DNA of 64,000 nucleotides from JAITVM01 sp031551135 (GCA_031551135.1 JAVBOA010000004.1:62001-126000); one strand, 5' to 3'. Counted from the first letter of the stretch, positions 49,615-59,296 are shown. Notes: generated by a model not told the origin, from the letters alone. Numbers and translations: made by a program.

Positions 49615-51300
49615 TTATAATTTATATTTCTTAGCTTGGTCAATCATTTCTTTGGCGGTTTTGGCGGATTGTTCGGTGATTGCGGCACCGCTGATCAAAC
49701 GCGCGATTTCCTTTACCGAATTTTCTGTGTCGAGCTTTTGTATATTTGTAAAAGTTTTTGCGTTATCCGTTAATTTTTCAATCAAAAAATGGTCATCAGC
49801 CATTGCGGCGATTTGCGGCAAATGCGTAATACATAAAATCTGATGGCTTTTCGAAACAAAATTTAATTTTTCGGCAACTTTTTGTGCTGTGCGTCCCGAA
49901 ACCCCTGTATCTATTTCATCAAAAATAAATGTCTCTATACTATAAGCTTTTGCCAATATCGTTTTAAGTGCAAGCATAATTCTGGACATTTCGCCGCCGG
50001 ACGCAATTTTTGAAAGTGCTTTTAAAGGTTCGCCTAAATTAGGAGAAATAAGAAATTTTATATCATCAAAACCATTTGCATCAAATAATTCTTTTCGATT
50101 GATTTCAATTTCCATACGAACATCTTTCATTCCCAATTCTTTCAAAATAGCTTGGATTTCCAGTTTAAATGCCGCCGCTTGATTTTTTCTGATTTTCGAT
50201 ATTTTTTCACATAATTCAATTGAGTCTTTTAATATGGAAGCTTGTTCTTTTTTTAATTTTGAAAGCTCGGCCTCCGAATTTGTATAGGTATTCAATTTTT
50301 CTTTCGATTTTTTGCAAAAATCCAGAATTTCGGCAACTGTGCTGCCGTATTTGCGCTTCAATCTATAAATCAAATCCAAACGAAATTCGATTCTATCAAG
50401 CTCATTTGTGTCATATTCTAGGGTTTCCGAAAAATCTCTGATTTCCGTAATTATATCGCCTAATTCGTATTTCAAGCTTCCGAGTCTCTCGAATAAATCT
50501 TGTTTATCTTCGCTTATTTCAGAAAGTTTTCTCAGGTTATTATATGCATTGTCAATCCTATCGATTGCAGAAGGGCCTTTTCCGTCGCCCGAATATAAAT
50601 TTTGTATAAGTTCTTCGGTGTTTATTGAAATTTTTTCAAAAGAATTCAGAATTTTTTTTCGGCTATAAAGCTCGTCTTCCTCGTCAACTAAAAGATTCGC
50701 CGATTCGATATCTTTAATTTGATATGTGAGCATATCTATAATTCTTTCTTTATCCCGGTCATCATTATAAAGCTCGTCTATTTTTTTTGAGATTTCCCGA
50801 TATTGTTTATAAAGTAAATTTAAATTTTGTTTTAAATCGTCAAATTCACAGAATTTATCGATAAGGGCAATATGCTTGTCCTCATTTAAAAGGGCTTGGT
50901 GTTCGTGCTGGCCGTGAATATCGATAAGCAGACGGCTTATCTCTTTCAGAGTTCCGATATTAATTATTTTGCCGTTTGCCCGGGAAACAGATTTGCCGTT
51001 TTTGTTTAGATTCCGGTTTAATATAAGCATATTATCTTCTAAAATCTCGATTCCGAAATCATTTAAAATTTCTGCGGTTTCAGAATTTTTCAAAAAAAAC
51101 GCGGCTGTAACTTCTGCAAAATCTTCACCTGTTCGTATAAAATCACTGCTGATTTTTTGTCCAAGCAAAAAAGAAATCGAATTTATAATAATTGATTTTC
51201 CTGAGCCGGTTTCGCCGGATAGAATATTTAGATTTTCGCCGAAATTTATTTCAGCTTTTTCTATTAATGCGCAATTTCTGATAAGCAAACTTTCTATCAT
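49615..51300 (-). CDS. recN: DNA repair protein RecN
   Basis: This SMC-like ATPase acts in double-strand break repair. The 561 residues have Walker A near the N-terminus (NILSGETGSGKSIIINSISFLLG), a long coiled coil, the ABC signature ALSKIASGGEMSRIMLALK, Walker B ETFIFDEIDTGVSGRTAQ, and a switch His region (CITHLPQIAAMAD). The start ATG 51300 is four bases past the argR stop, and its site lies in the argR end. Confidence 0.96.
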   Translation of the reverse strand: MIESLLIRNCALIEKAEINFGENLNILSGETGSGKSIIINSISFLLGQKISSDFIRTGEDFAEVTAAFFLKNSETAEILNDFGIEILEDNMLILNRNLNKNGKSVSRANGKIINIGTLKEISRLLIDIHGQHEHQALLNEDKHIALIDKFCEFDDLKQNLNLLYKQYREISKKIDELYNDDRDKERIIDMLTYQIKDIESANLLVDEEDELYSRKKILNSFEKISINTEELIQNLYSGDGKGPSAIDRIDNAYNNLRKLSEISEDKQDLFERLGSLKYELGDIITEIRDFSETLEYDTNELDRIEFRLDLIYRLKRKYGSTVAEILDFCKKSKEKLNTYTNSEAELSKLKKEQASILKDSIELCEKISKIRKNQAAAFKLEIQAILKELGMKDVRMEIEINRKELFDANGFDDIKFLISPNLGEPLKALSKIASGGEMSRIMLALKTILAKAYSIETFIFDEIDTGVSGRTAQKVAEKLNFVSKSHQILCITHLPQIAAMADDHFLIEKLTDNAKTFTNIQKLDTENSVKEIARLISGAAITEQSAKTAKEMIDQAKKYKL

Positions 51301-51304
51301 AATA

Positions 51305-51763
51305 TCACTCGTTCTCGTTTATAATTGTATTTAGCTTTTCAATAAAAATAATTGCGTTTTCTTCTGATTTTAATACACAAAAAATATTATCGTCACCGGC
51401 GATTGTTCCGACAACCTCCGGTTTTCCCATTGCGTCCAGAGCCGAGGCCACTGCCATCGCCATTCCGTCTAAAGTTTTTATAACAACAATATTTTGTGCG
51501 TAATCGATGCTAACTACGGCATCTCTGAAAATTCTGTAAAGTTTGTCTAAAAAAGTTGTGTCGGATGGATTGATTATAACATATTTTTGAGTTCCGCCGG
51601 ATGTCGCTATTTTAGTTAATTTTAACTCGCGGATATCTCGTGAAACCGTTGCCTGTGTAACCAAAAAACCCGATTCACGCAGCTTATCTGCAAGCTCTTC
51701 CTGAGTCTCAATATCATTGTTTTTGATGATTTCAATGATTTTTGATTGTCTTTTAATTTTCAT
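51305..51763 (-). CDS. argR: arginine repressor ArgR/AhrC
   Basis: The 152 residues comprise an N-terminal winged helix (KIIEIIKNNDIETQEELADKLRESGFLVTQATVSRDIRELKL) and a C-terminal hexamerisation/arginine-binding domain (VVGTIAGDDNIFCVLKSEENA). The nadK-argR-recN order is common in Firmicutes. The start ATG overlaps the nadK stop by 4 bp (ATGA). Confidence 0.95.
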   Translation of the reverse strand: MKIKRQSKIIEIIKNNDIETQEELADKLRESGFLVTQATVSRDIRELKLTKIATSGGTQKYVIINPSDTTFLDKLYRIFRDAVVSIDYAQNIVVIKTLDGMAMAVASALDAMGKPEVVGTIAGDDNIFCVLKSEENAIIFIEKLNTIINENE

Positions 51764-52632
51764 AGTTCACCTTTTCCTCTTACTCCAACCATTTTTTCTC
51801 TCAATATATCATAAAAACCCATTTTGTTTGTTTTCACAATTTGCGTGAATAATGGGGATGTTTTTATATAAACAAGATCCTCGTCTTTTATCGGAATCAT
51901 ATTTTGACCGTCGAGCGAAAGAATAATATCATTCGATTTTTTATTAATAATTTTCAGCGAAACAACGTCGCAAGATGATATTACAAACGAACGGCTATGC
52001 AGCATATGCGGGCAAATCGGTGTAATTGCAATCATTTTAGAATCCGGTTTTAAAATAGGTCCGCCTGCGGAAAGATTATACGCCGTGGAGCCGGTGGGCG
52101 TAGAAACAATTATTCCGTCCGATTTGTAATAATCGATATATTCGCCGTTTATATAAAGTTCCAGTGTGACTATGTTACCAAAAAAACCACGTGTTATACA
52201 AATATCATTAAGAGCGATGAGCTCGTCGCTTTCCGTATCGGCGCTCAAGGTGTTGGCTTCAAGCATCATTCTTTTTTCTATAATATAGTTGCCTTCTAAA
52301 TATTTCCTTAAAGAGATTGTCCAGTCATTTCGTTCTACATCTGTCAAATATCCAAGCGTTCCTAAATTTATGCCCATAATCGGAATATTGTTAATTGCGG
52401 CATATTTGCTTACCCGTAAAATCGTTCCGTCGCCGCCCAATACTAAAAGCAGTTCGGAATTTTGATAAATATCTTTTATATTGCATCCAATCTCATTTTT
52501 GCCTATCAGAGAGCTGATATGCGAAGAAACAAGCGGTTTGTGACCATTTGACAAAATCCAGTCAACGACTTTTTTTGTAAAAGAAAAATCCGTATCCTTG
52601 AATGAATTTGGTATAACCCCTATTGTTTTCAT
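51760..52632 (-). CDS. nadK: NAD kinase
   Basis: This kinase makes NADP from NAD. The 290 residues contain LVLGGDGTILRVSKYAA (catalytic GGDGT), MGINLGTLGYLTDVERN, the NDICITRG block and DGIIVSTPTGSTAYNLSAGGPI. It is the first gene of nadK-argR-recN. ATG 52632 follows GGGAGAA. No tlyA gene lies upstream, where many Firmicutes have one. Confidence 0.95.
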   Translation of the reverse strand: MKTIGVIPNSFKDTDFSFTKKVVDWILSNGHKPLVSSHISSLIGKNEIGCNIKDIYQNSELLLVLGGDGTILRVSKYAAINNIPIMGINLGTLGYLTDVERNDWTISLRKYLEGNYIIEKRMMLEANTLSADTESDELIALNDICITRGFFGNIVTLELYINGEYIDYYKSDGIIVSTPTGSTAYNLSAGGPILKPDSKMIAITPICPHMLHSRSFVISSCDVVSLKIINKKSNDIILSLDGQNMIPIKDEDLVYIKTSPLFTQIVKTNKMGFYDILREKMVGVRGKGEL

Positions 52633-52791
52633 AGTTTTCTCCCAAAGAAGTTTTAAGAATCATTGCATTTTTTAAACACCAACAAAAAAACTCAAAAATA
52701 GATATTTATATTATTATAAATAAAAATTAATATTTATACAATATTTTATTTTTTTCGTTTGACGAATAGTAAAACATAAAAAAAACCATGC

Positions 52792-52908
52792 TTATACTAT
52801 TTACCTTCTAAAGAATAGAAAAAAATATTTCATTTCGCGCTTGAAGCATTGCGCGAAACGCTCCGCTGTGAAAATTTTTTTCTACAAATTAAATGGGAAT
52901 TAGTATTA
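52792..52908. repeat. MITE-like repeat copy 13, full length
   Basis: The 111-bp element (52795-52905) is in reverse orientation relative to copy 2 and is flanked by TTA on both sides. It lies between the phosphoesterase end (52925) and nadK. Confidence 0.92.
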
Positions 52909-52924
52909 AAGGCACGGTAATTAA

Positions 52925-53611
52925 TTATGATATTAATATCGGGTCGAAATCCAAAAAATCACAGGAGGTTAAAATATATTCGATATTATCGCGAAAACCT
53001 TGCAAGCCCGCAGAAAAATAATCATTTCCGTGTAAATGTCCGTAAATGACTTTTTTTATTTTGTAATCTTTAAAAATATCAATAAAACCCGAATTTTCTT
53101 TATTTTCGTTTGTCGGCGGAAAATGCAGCATAATATAAATATCACGGTCTTCAAAATCACGGCAGGAATCCAAAGAAGCTTTCAAACGCTGCAATTCCCG
53201 GAGATATATTTTATTATCTTTTTCTGCAAACTCCGAACTGCCGGGGCAAACCCAGCCTCGAGAACCGCAGATAATTTTGTTTTCAACAACAAAATGATTT
53301 TTAATCAAAAAAGAAATTGTCTCGAAAGCATTTTTTATTTTATTTATTTGACTGAAATAATAATCATGGTTTCCTGAAATTATAATTTTTTTTCCGGGCA
53401 AATTATCGATGAATTCCAAATCGGGCCAAACGCTTTCGGCGCGCATTGCCCAAGATATATCACCGCATAGCAAAACCGTGTCGTTTTCATTTATTTTAGA
53501 AATCCAATTTTTTTTAATTTTTTCGTGGTGATTGACCCAGTTCTGCCCGAATTTGTCCATATTTTTACCGCTTGCAAAACCCAAATGCAAATCAGAAATT
53601 GCAAAAATCAT
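52925..53611 (-). CDS. calcineurin-like metallophosphoesterase
   Basis: The 228 residues carry all five metal-binding blocks: ISDLHLG, LCGDISWAMR, ISGNHDYYF, IMLHFPP and VIYGHLHGND. The substrate is unknown. It starts seven bases after the alarmone synthetase stop, so they are co-transcribed. ATG 53611 follows AGGTG. Confidence 0.9.
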   Translation of the reverse strand: MIFAISDLHLGFASGKNMDKFGQNWVNHHEKIKKNWISKINENDTVLLCGDISWAMRAESVWPDLEFIDNLPGKKIIISGNHDYYFSQINKIKNAFETISFLIKNHFVVENKIICGSRGWVCPGSSEFAEKDNKIYLRELQRLKASLDSCRDFEDRDIYIMLHFPPTNENKENSGFIDIFKDYKIKKVIYGHLHGNDYFSAGLQGFRDNIEYILTSCDFLDFDPILIS

Positions 53612-53618
53612 TTTACAC

Positions 53619-54416
53619 CTAAACCTTATAAAGCGAAGCCATTATTCTCAATTCCTCGTCAAATTCGCTTAATTTTTTTATATCATTCTGAGCGTAAATT
53701 TCATAAAAACGCTTAGTAATTTCGTCCAACTGCTCAAAATTCGCATGCCTATGAAGCCGCTCAAGTTTGTCACGGATTTTATCTACCAATCTATTTTTCA
53801 CTTCAATAATTCTTATAGCATCCAAAATTTCATCTCTGATTGTTCCCATTTCTTTATCCATAATAAAAGCAGTTTCCGCTAAGTTTTGAAGCTTTTGTTG
53901 CAGCTCGTCGGGGACATTTCTGCTGTATTTATATTTTATGGAATGTTCAATTGTAGCCCAAAAATTCATAGCCATGGTCCGAATTTGAATCTCGGCTTTT
54001 ATTTCTTTTTTTCCTTTGGAGGTGACGATTGGGTATCTGATTAAAATATGATAAGAACGGTAGCCGCTCTTTTTTCTATTATTAATATAGTCACGTTCCT
54101 CTGAAATAAAAAGGTCTTTTCCGTCACGTTTCCGGATAAGCTGAATCACCCTGTCAATATCTTCAACGAACCGGCAAATTATTCGAATCCCTGCGATATC
54201 TTCTATTTCTTGTTCGATTTTCTCATAAGGAACGTTTTTTCGGTTGGCTTTTTCCAAAATACTCCCAACACCCTTGACGCGCCCGGAAACAATCTCGATA
54301 GGAGAATGTTTATTGTCTATTTCGTATTCTTTTTTCAGGCGTTCGAATTTTACAAGCAATTCATCAACGGCTTGTTCATATGGCAATAAAATTTTACTCC
54401 AATTAACCATTTGCAT
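53619..54416 (-). CDS. small alarmone synthetase (RelQ/YjbM-like GTP pyrophosphokinase)
   Basis: It synthesises (p)ppGpp. The 265 residues hold a single RelA/SpoT synthetase domain: VSGRVKGVGSILEKANRK, DIAGIRIICRFVEDI, KKSGYRSYHILIRYP, EIQIRTMAMNFWATIEHSI. There is no hydrolase or TGS domain, which defines the small synthetases. The C-terminal helices are as in RelQ. The start is ATG 54416 with GGGGTG upstream. It lies between an M23 peptidase gene and a phosphoesterase gene in one operon. Confidence 0.92.
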   Translation of the reverse strand: MQMVNWSKILLPYEQAVDELLVKFERLKKEYEIDNKHSPIEIVSGRVKGVGSILEKANRKNVPYEKIEQEIEDIAGIRIICRFVEDIDRVIQLIRKRDGKDLFISEERDYINNRKKSGYRSYHILIRYPIVTSKGKKEIKAEIQIRTMAMNFWATIEHSIKYKYSRNVPDELQQKLQNLAETAFIMDKEMGTIRDEILDAIRIIEVKNRLVDKIRDKLERLHRHANFEQLDEITKRFYEIYAQNDIKKLSEFDEELRIMASLYKV

Positions 54417-54458
54417 AAATTCACCCCATATCTTTTGTGGTTTAAATATAATTGCGGT

Positions 54459-55379
54459 CTAATTAAAAACAAATTTAGTATCTTCTATCAAAATCAAAAA
54501 CGGATACGGATTTATCCAAAACTCATCCGAAAAAATCTTAGTTTCCGGACTGATTCCAACATGCAAATGAACGGAAAAATTTCCGACAGTTCCTTCTTTT
54601 TTGCTATATCCCGTATCGCCCATAAATCCCAAAAGCTGACCGGCTTTTATCGAATCGCCTTTTTTAATATTTTCGTTGAAGCTGTCAAAATGAGCGTAAT
54701 AAAAATAATTTTTATTTTCGGTTCTGATTCCGATTCTAAATCCGCCGTATTCGTTCCAGCCCATATTCTCAATAACGCCGTCGGTCATACTTACAATCGG
54801 GATATAACCCCGAATATTTTTCGCGTCCATAATATCGGTGCCTTCATGAATCCGCGCACCGTTGTAATTTCGTTTTGCGCCCCAGCTGTCGTTAAAATTA
54901 TAATCGTAGAATTTGCCGGAAAAAGTATCAGGCACAGGAAAATAACGCAAATCATCTAAAATATTTTTTATAAATAAAGCATAAGCCGGATAAACTTTTT
55001 TATATTTATTTTTTATTTGGTCAAGATTGGAGAGAAAATTTTCTTCCAGCTCCACAAGCGTCGGAGTTTCCACAATATCCTCAAAAAAACCGTTGTCCAA
55101 AGAATAAAGTGAGAGAGTCTCCGAAAAATCTATCTTATATTTATCCGAAAGCTCTTTCAAAACCAAAATCGACCTCTCGGGAATAGCGAATGCGGAAATA
55201 TGCTGTCTGTCTGTTTTTAACTGTTTATAATCGTCGATAAAGCTATTTTTAATATACAATATAATCAATATTATTACAATAAGCACTAAAATATTAATTA
55301 CTATTTTGGAATATGAAATCTTGTTTTTCTTATTTTTTTTGTATTTTTTTCTATAGTACTCTTTATTTATATTTGACAT
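54459..55379 (-). CDS. M23 (LytM-type) cell-wall peptidase, membrane-anchored
   Basis: A basic N-terminus and one membrane helix (IVINILVLIVIILIILYI) are followed by a linker and a LytM domain with HEGTDI, a Gly/Ser-rich GGFRIGIRTENKNYFYYAHF and the HLHVG motif; together these supply the zinc ligands and catalytic His. It likely cuts peptidoglycan cross-links. I chose ATG 55379 because GGGGAGG lies just upstream; the TTG-region start at 55394 has none. 306 residues. It is upstream of relQ. Confidence 0.9.
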   Translation of the reverse strand: MSNINKEYYRKKYKKNKKNKISYSKIVINILVLIVIILIILYIKNSFIDDYKQLKTDRQHISAFAIPERSILVLKELSDKYKIDFSETLSLYSLDNGFFEDIVETPTLVELEENFLSNLDQIKNKYKKVYPAYALFIKNILDDLRYFPVPDTFSGKFYDYNFNDSWGAKRNYNGARIHEGTDIMDAKNIRGYIPIVSMTDGVIENMGWNEYGGFRIGIRTENKNYFYYAHFDSFNENIKKGDSIKAGQLLGFMGDTGYSKKEGTVGNFSVHLHVGISPETKIFSDEFWINPYPFLILIEDTKFVFN

Positions 55380-55485
55380 AAAAAACCTCCCCACAGATAA
55401 TTATAATATTTATATTCCGTGCGAGAGGCTAATATTCAAATGTATTGTATTCTGTTTTCTAAAACACAGAAGCTAAACAAGGGAT

Positions 55486-55911
55486 TTAGGTCAAACTTAC
55501 AATCAGATATTTTTTTGCATCTTCCGGAAGCTCGTCCGGATTGCTGTTAATTGTAAGAATAAATTCAAGGCCGTTTTCTTCTGAAAGCATTTCAAATTTT
55601 CTTAATAATTTAAGGAGAGATTCATTATCAAAATTTTTAACTATATTACCAATTCCATCTAAAAAGATTTCTTTTATATCGGAGTCTTGGGAGAGGATGC
55701 CGCAAACAAAACCTATCAGTTCTCTGTAATTAGAAAGCGGAAACGATGTAGTCTCTACAAATCTAATATCATGGTGCAAATCAAACATATGCCTCTTGTC
55801 GTCGTCTATAAAAACAATATGTCCCTCGGTTTTATTAACAGTCTCGTTTGCCAGTGCAATGAGTTTTTTAGTCTTTCCCTGACCTTTTTCACCTGCAATA
55901 ATTTTTATCAT
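55486..55911 (-). CDS. small P-loop ATPase-like protein, unknown
   Basis: The 141 residues start with a Walker A motif (IIAGEKGQGKTKKLIALAN) and continue with GHIVFIDDDKRHMFDL, a possible Walker B LFLDGIGNIVKNF-like block, and ILTINSNPDELPEDAKKYLI. It looks like a minimal nucleotide-binding protein, but I cannot name a function. ATG 55911 follows AAGGAGGAC. The frame upstream to 55968 has no site. Confidence 0.75.
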   Translation of the reverse strand: MIKIIAGEKGQGKTKKLIALANETVNKTEGHIVFIDDDKRHMFDLHHDIRFVETTSFPLSNYRELIGFVCGILSQDSDIKEIFLDGIGNIVKNFDNESLLKLLRKFEMLSEENGLEFILTINSNPDELPEDAKKYLIVSLT

Positions 55912-56300
55912 AATAATCGTCCTCCTTAGGATTAGTATTAAAAATTTATAGCATTTCAATTTAAGCACCGCATTTTAAAATGAAGCAGGGCGGTAAATTT
56001 TGAAATTGCTTTATATACTGAATAACTTTAAAACAAAATATTTTGTCTGCAGAAAAACAAAGTGCTTTAATGCCAAAACATGCATTAATCAACATCAATT
56101 GACCTTGCGGCCGAAGTATGTACTATATAATTATACTATTAAGAACAAGTTCTGTAAAATATATTTGCTTTTTTTTATAAATAAAAAATATTTTTATTAA
56201 TAAAGACGATTCACAAACAAATGGAGAGAAAATTTTTGTTAAAATTCACAGCTTGCATATTTTTTAAATATACTATAGCGGTCTTATTTTTTATAATATT
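55912..56300. other. AT-rich gap between the P-loop gene and the radical SAM gene
   Basis: It contains a motif TATAGCGGTCTTATTTTTT at 56275-56293, similar to those at 8856, 41964 and 43720. An ORF of 66 codons at 56000-56200 (+) has no ribosome binding site and a composition like random AT-rich DNA. No other feature is seen. Confidence 0.4.
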
Positions 56301-57152
56301 TCAGGAATTATTCCGAATTCCAAAGCCGCAGGTTCTGCAATATTTTTCTATAATTTTCTTATTTTGAAAATTTTTCTTTATATTAATTGCTCTTTCGCTG
56401 TTTAAAATATAGTCAAGCTTATTTTCAAAAATATTTCCAAGTGCCAAAGCTCCGTCGCCGTCCAAACAGCAAGGTACAACTGTTCCGTCACAAAGAATAG
56501 CAATTTGGTCTTTTAATGCATAACATAAACCATGAAAAAAAATTTCATCGCCGTCAATACTCGGCCAAATAAATTTTTTGTCTAAATGCAGAAAAATATT
56601 TTTTTTCAAGCGGATGGCTTTATTTCTTGTATATTTGTCCTCGGCAAAAGGTATATCCGAATCCAGTGCCTTAATCAAATAATTTATTATAGATTTATTT
56701 TTTTCTGATATACTGATATTATTTTCATCCCAAAGTCTTAAATTTATATAAATTTTTTCTGATGCCGGCTTAATAAACTCAATAATATTTTCAAAATACT
56801 CGTCAGAACTCATTATGCTTTCGTATTCGCAATGCAAGGAGATATTGATTTGGTGAATATTCCCGCTGCCAAGCAAAACTTTTGTTCTTTCTTTTAATAA
56901 AGTCCCATTTGTAGTAATATTTACTTTTATACTCTCGTTTTTAGCGGACATAATATATTTATCTATATTCGTGTTAAGAAGCGGCTCGCCTAAAACGTGA
57001 AGGTATATATATTCAGTATATCCTTTGATTCTATTTAATATTATATTAAAATCATTTAATGGCAAAAATAATTTTTCTCGAACATTTGTTTTACAAAAAC
57101 TGCAGTTTATGTTACAATGATTTGTAGTTTCAATATAAATTTTTTTAAACAT
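56301..57152 (-). CDS. radical SAM/SPASM-like protein
   Basis: The 283 residues begin with IETTNHCNINCSFCKTNV, which holds the radical SAM cluster Cys 13, 17 and 20. HVLGEPLLNTNIDKYI and NITTNGTLLKERTKVLL follow, then a short SPASM-like region: CDGTVVPCCLDGDGALALGNIF and KYCRTCGF. This layout fits peptide- or cofactor-modifying enzymes, with no substrate visible nearby. ATG 57152 follows GAGGAG. It is divergent from the topoisomerase pair. Confidence 0.85.
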   Translation of the reverse strand: MFKKIYIETTNHCNINCSFCKTNVREKLFLPLNDFNIILNRIKGYTEYIYLHVLGEPLLNTNIDKYIMSAKNESIKVNITTNGTLLKERTKVLLGSGNIHQINISLHCEYESIMSSDEYFENIIEFIKPASEKIYINLRLWDENNISISEKNKSIINYLIKALDSDIPFAEDKYTRNKAIRLKKNIFLHLDKKFIWPSIDGDEIFFHGLCYALKDQIAILCDGTVVPCCLDGDGALALGNIFENKLDYILNSERAINIKKNFQNKKIIEKYCRTCGFGIRNNS

Positions 57153-57230
57153 TGTTTACTCCTCGATTTTTAACTTTAAAAGTTCTGACGTTGAAGCATT
57201 AATCAGCTACACTGAAGAACGATTAGATTT

Positions 57231-57280
57231 TTACATCCGTTCCGCGCGGTTAGGTAGGTTGGGAGGAACGTGAACTTTGT
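57231..57280. repeat. type R3 hairpin repeat
   Basis: CGTTCC (57238-57243) pairs with GGAACG (57265-57270). The core GTTCCGC.CG.TTAGG and the tail GTGAACTTT match the element at 47946-48027. It lies between divergent promoters. Confidence 0.5.
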
Positions 57281-57328
57281 TTTCGTTCGTCAGTATATAA
57301 TAGATATTATAAAACAAGAAGGTGTCAA

Positions 57329-59296
57329 ATGAAAAATAATTCTTACGGAAATCATAGTATTAAATCATTAAAAGGCGCAGACAGGGTGCGTCTGAGGCCG
57401 GGCGTAATTTTCGGCTCGGATGGAATCGAAGGCTGCCAGCATTCTGTTTTTGAAATTCTTTCAAATTCAATTGACGAAGCCAGACAAGGTTTCGGCAATA
57501 AAATAGAGATTTATAAATATATAGATAATTCAATAAAAATCGTGGACTATGGCCGCGGAATCCCTGTTGATTATAACGAAAACGAGAAAAAAGAAAATTG
57601 GGAACTCGTTTTTTGTGAGCTATACGCCGGCGGAAAATACGAAAATAATAATGACGGAAATTATTCTTTTTCGTTGGGGCTAAATGGGCTTGGGCTTTGC
57701 GCTACGCAATATTCTTCGGAATATATGGAAGTTTCGATAAATACGGGCGGAATAAATTATGCCCTGCATTTTGAAAAAGGAATCAATGTCGGCGGTCTGA
57801 AAAAAGAATTTACGGCAAAATCCAAAAACGGCACATCAATAAAATGGAAGCCTGACCGTGATGTTTTTACAGATATCGCCATTCCTTTATCGTATTTTCA
57901 AGAAATATTGAAACGCCAAGCGATTGTAAATTCGAATCTTTTATTTTATTTATATGACGAGGAAACTAACCAAGAGTTTGAATATATTTACGAAAACGGA
58001 ATAAAAGATTATATTTCGGAAATTTCGGCTGAAAGTTCATTTACCACTCCGGTTTTTTTTACAAACGAAACCAGCGGCAAGGACAGGGAAGATAAAGAAG
58101 AATATAAACTTAAATACGAAATCGCTTTCTGCTTTAACAATGAAATAAATTTGCTTGAATATTATCATAATTCATCTTTTTTAGAGCATGGCGGCTCGCC
58201 GGACAAGGCTGTAAAATCAGCTTTTGTCTCATCGGTTGACGCTTATTTAAAGCAGGCCGGACTTTATAAAAAAGACGAAAAAAAATTGACTTTTTCGGAT
58301 ATTGAGGACAGCCTAATATTAATCGTCAATTCGTTTTCGACTGTTACCAGCTATGAAAATCAAACAAAAAAATCGATAACGAACAAATTTATTCAAGATT
58401 CTATAAATGAATTTCTGAAAAAAAACCTCGAGATTTATTTTATCGAAAACAAAGCGGATGCCGATAAAATCGCAAATCAGATTTTGATTAATAAGCGTAG
58501 CCGAGAAACTGCCGAAAATACTCGTATTAATATCAGAAAAAAGCTGACCGGCTCTTTGGATATGACAAATCGGGTTGAAAAATTTGTAAATTGCCGAACC
58601 AAAGATATCGAACGCCGTGAATTATATATTGTGGAAGGTGATTCGGCGCTGGGCGCTTGCAAATTGGCTCGTGACTCAGAATTTCAAGCTATTATGCCTG
58701 TGCGTGGAAAAATCTTAAACTGTCTGAAAGCTGATTACGAAAAAATATTTAAAAATGACATAATTACTGACCTTTTGAAAGTTCTCGGCTGTGGCGTTGA
58801 AATAAAAAACAAGCATATAAAGGATTTAAATTCCTTCGATTTAGACAGCTTGAGATGGAGCAAAATTATTATTTGTACAGATGCCGACGTTGACGGATTT
58901 CAAATCCGCACATTAATGCTTACAATGTTTTACAGGCTTGTTCCGACTTTAATTGAGCAGAGAAAAATTTTTATTGCGGAATCTCCGCTTTATGAAATAA
59001 ATACAACGAAAAAAACTTATTTTGCGTACTCGGATGCCGAAAAGGCGCAGATAACTAAAAAATTAAACGGAAAATATGATATCCAGCGCTCAAAAGGACT
59101 CGGTCAAAATGAGCCCGAAATGATGTGGCTTACAACAATGTGCCCTGAATCCCGAAAATTGGTTTTGGTCGAACCCGAAGACATTATACATACGCAAAAT
59201 GTTTTTGATACACTGCTGGGAGACAACCTTAAAGGCCGAAAAGAATTTATCGAGGAATTTGGATATAAATATATTGATTTAACTGAGATCGTTTAG
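57329..59296 (+). CDS. divergent type II topoisomerase subunit B (GyrB/ParE-like)
   Basis: The 655 residues comprise a GHKL ATPase domain (SNSIDEARQGFGN, VDYGRGIPVDYN, the ATP-lid region LNGLGLCATQYSSEY), a transducer domain, and a Toprim domain with EGDSALGACKLARD and CTDADVDGFQIRTLML. The ATP-lid block is unusual: the normal HGVGxxVVNALS becomes NGLGLCATQYSS. Length fits ParE more than GyrB. It is co-transcribed with the A-like gene 11 bases downstream. Whether this is the cell's only topoisomerase IV or an extra paralogue cannot be told here. ATG 57329 follows AAGGTG. Confidence 0.88.
   Translation: MKNNSYGNHSIKSLKGADRVRLRPGVIFGSDGIEGCQHSVFEILSNSIDEARQGFGNKIEIYKYIDNSIKIVDYGRGIPVDYNENEKKENWELVFCELYAGGKYENNNDGNYSFSLGLNGLGLCATQYSSEYMEVSINTGGINYALHFEKGINVGGLKKEFTAKSKNGTSIKWKPDRDVFTDIAIPLSYFQEILKRQAIVNSNLLFYLYDEETNQEFEYIYENGIKDYISEISAESSFTTPVFFTNETSGKDREDKEEYKLKYEIAFCFNNEINLLEYYHNSSFLEHGGSPDKAVKSAFVSSVDAYLKQAGLYKKDEKKLTFSDIEDSLILIVNSFSTVTSYENQTKKSITNKFIQDSINEFLKKNLEIYFIENKADADKIANQILINKRSRETAENTRINIRKKLTGSLDMTNRVEKFVNCRTKDIERRELYIVEGDSALGACKLARDSEFQAIMPVRGKILNCLKADYEKIFKNDIITDLLKVLGCGVEIKNKHIKDLNSFDLDSLRWSKIIICTDADVDGFQIRTLMLTMFYRLVPTLIEQRKIFIAESPLYEINTTKKTYFAYSDAEKAQITKKLNGKYDIQRSKGLGQNEPEMMWLTTMCPESRKLVLVEPEDIIHTQNVFDTLLGDNLKGRKEFIEEFGYKYIDLTEIV

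Noticed and set aside
56000..56200. 66-codon ORF on the plus strand
   Set aside because: No ribosome binding site, composition of random AT-rich DNA, no neighbour relation.
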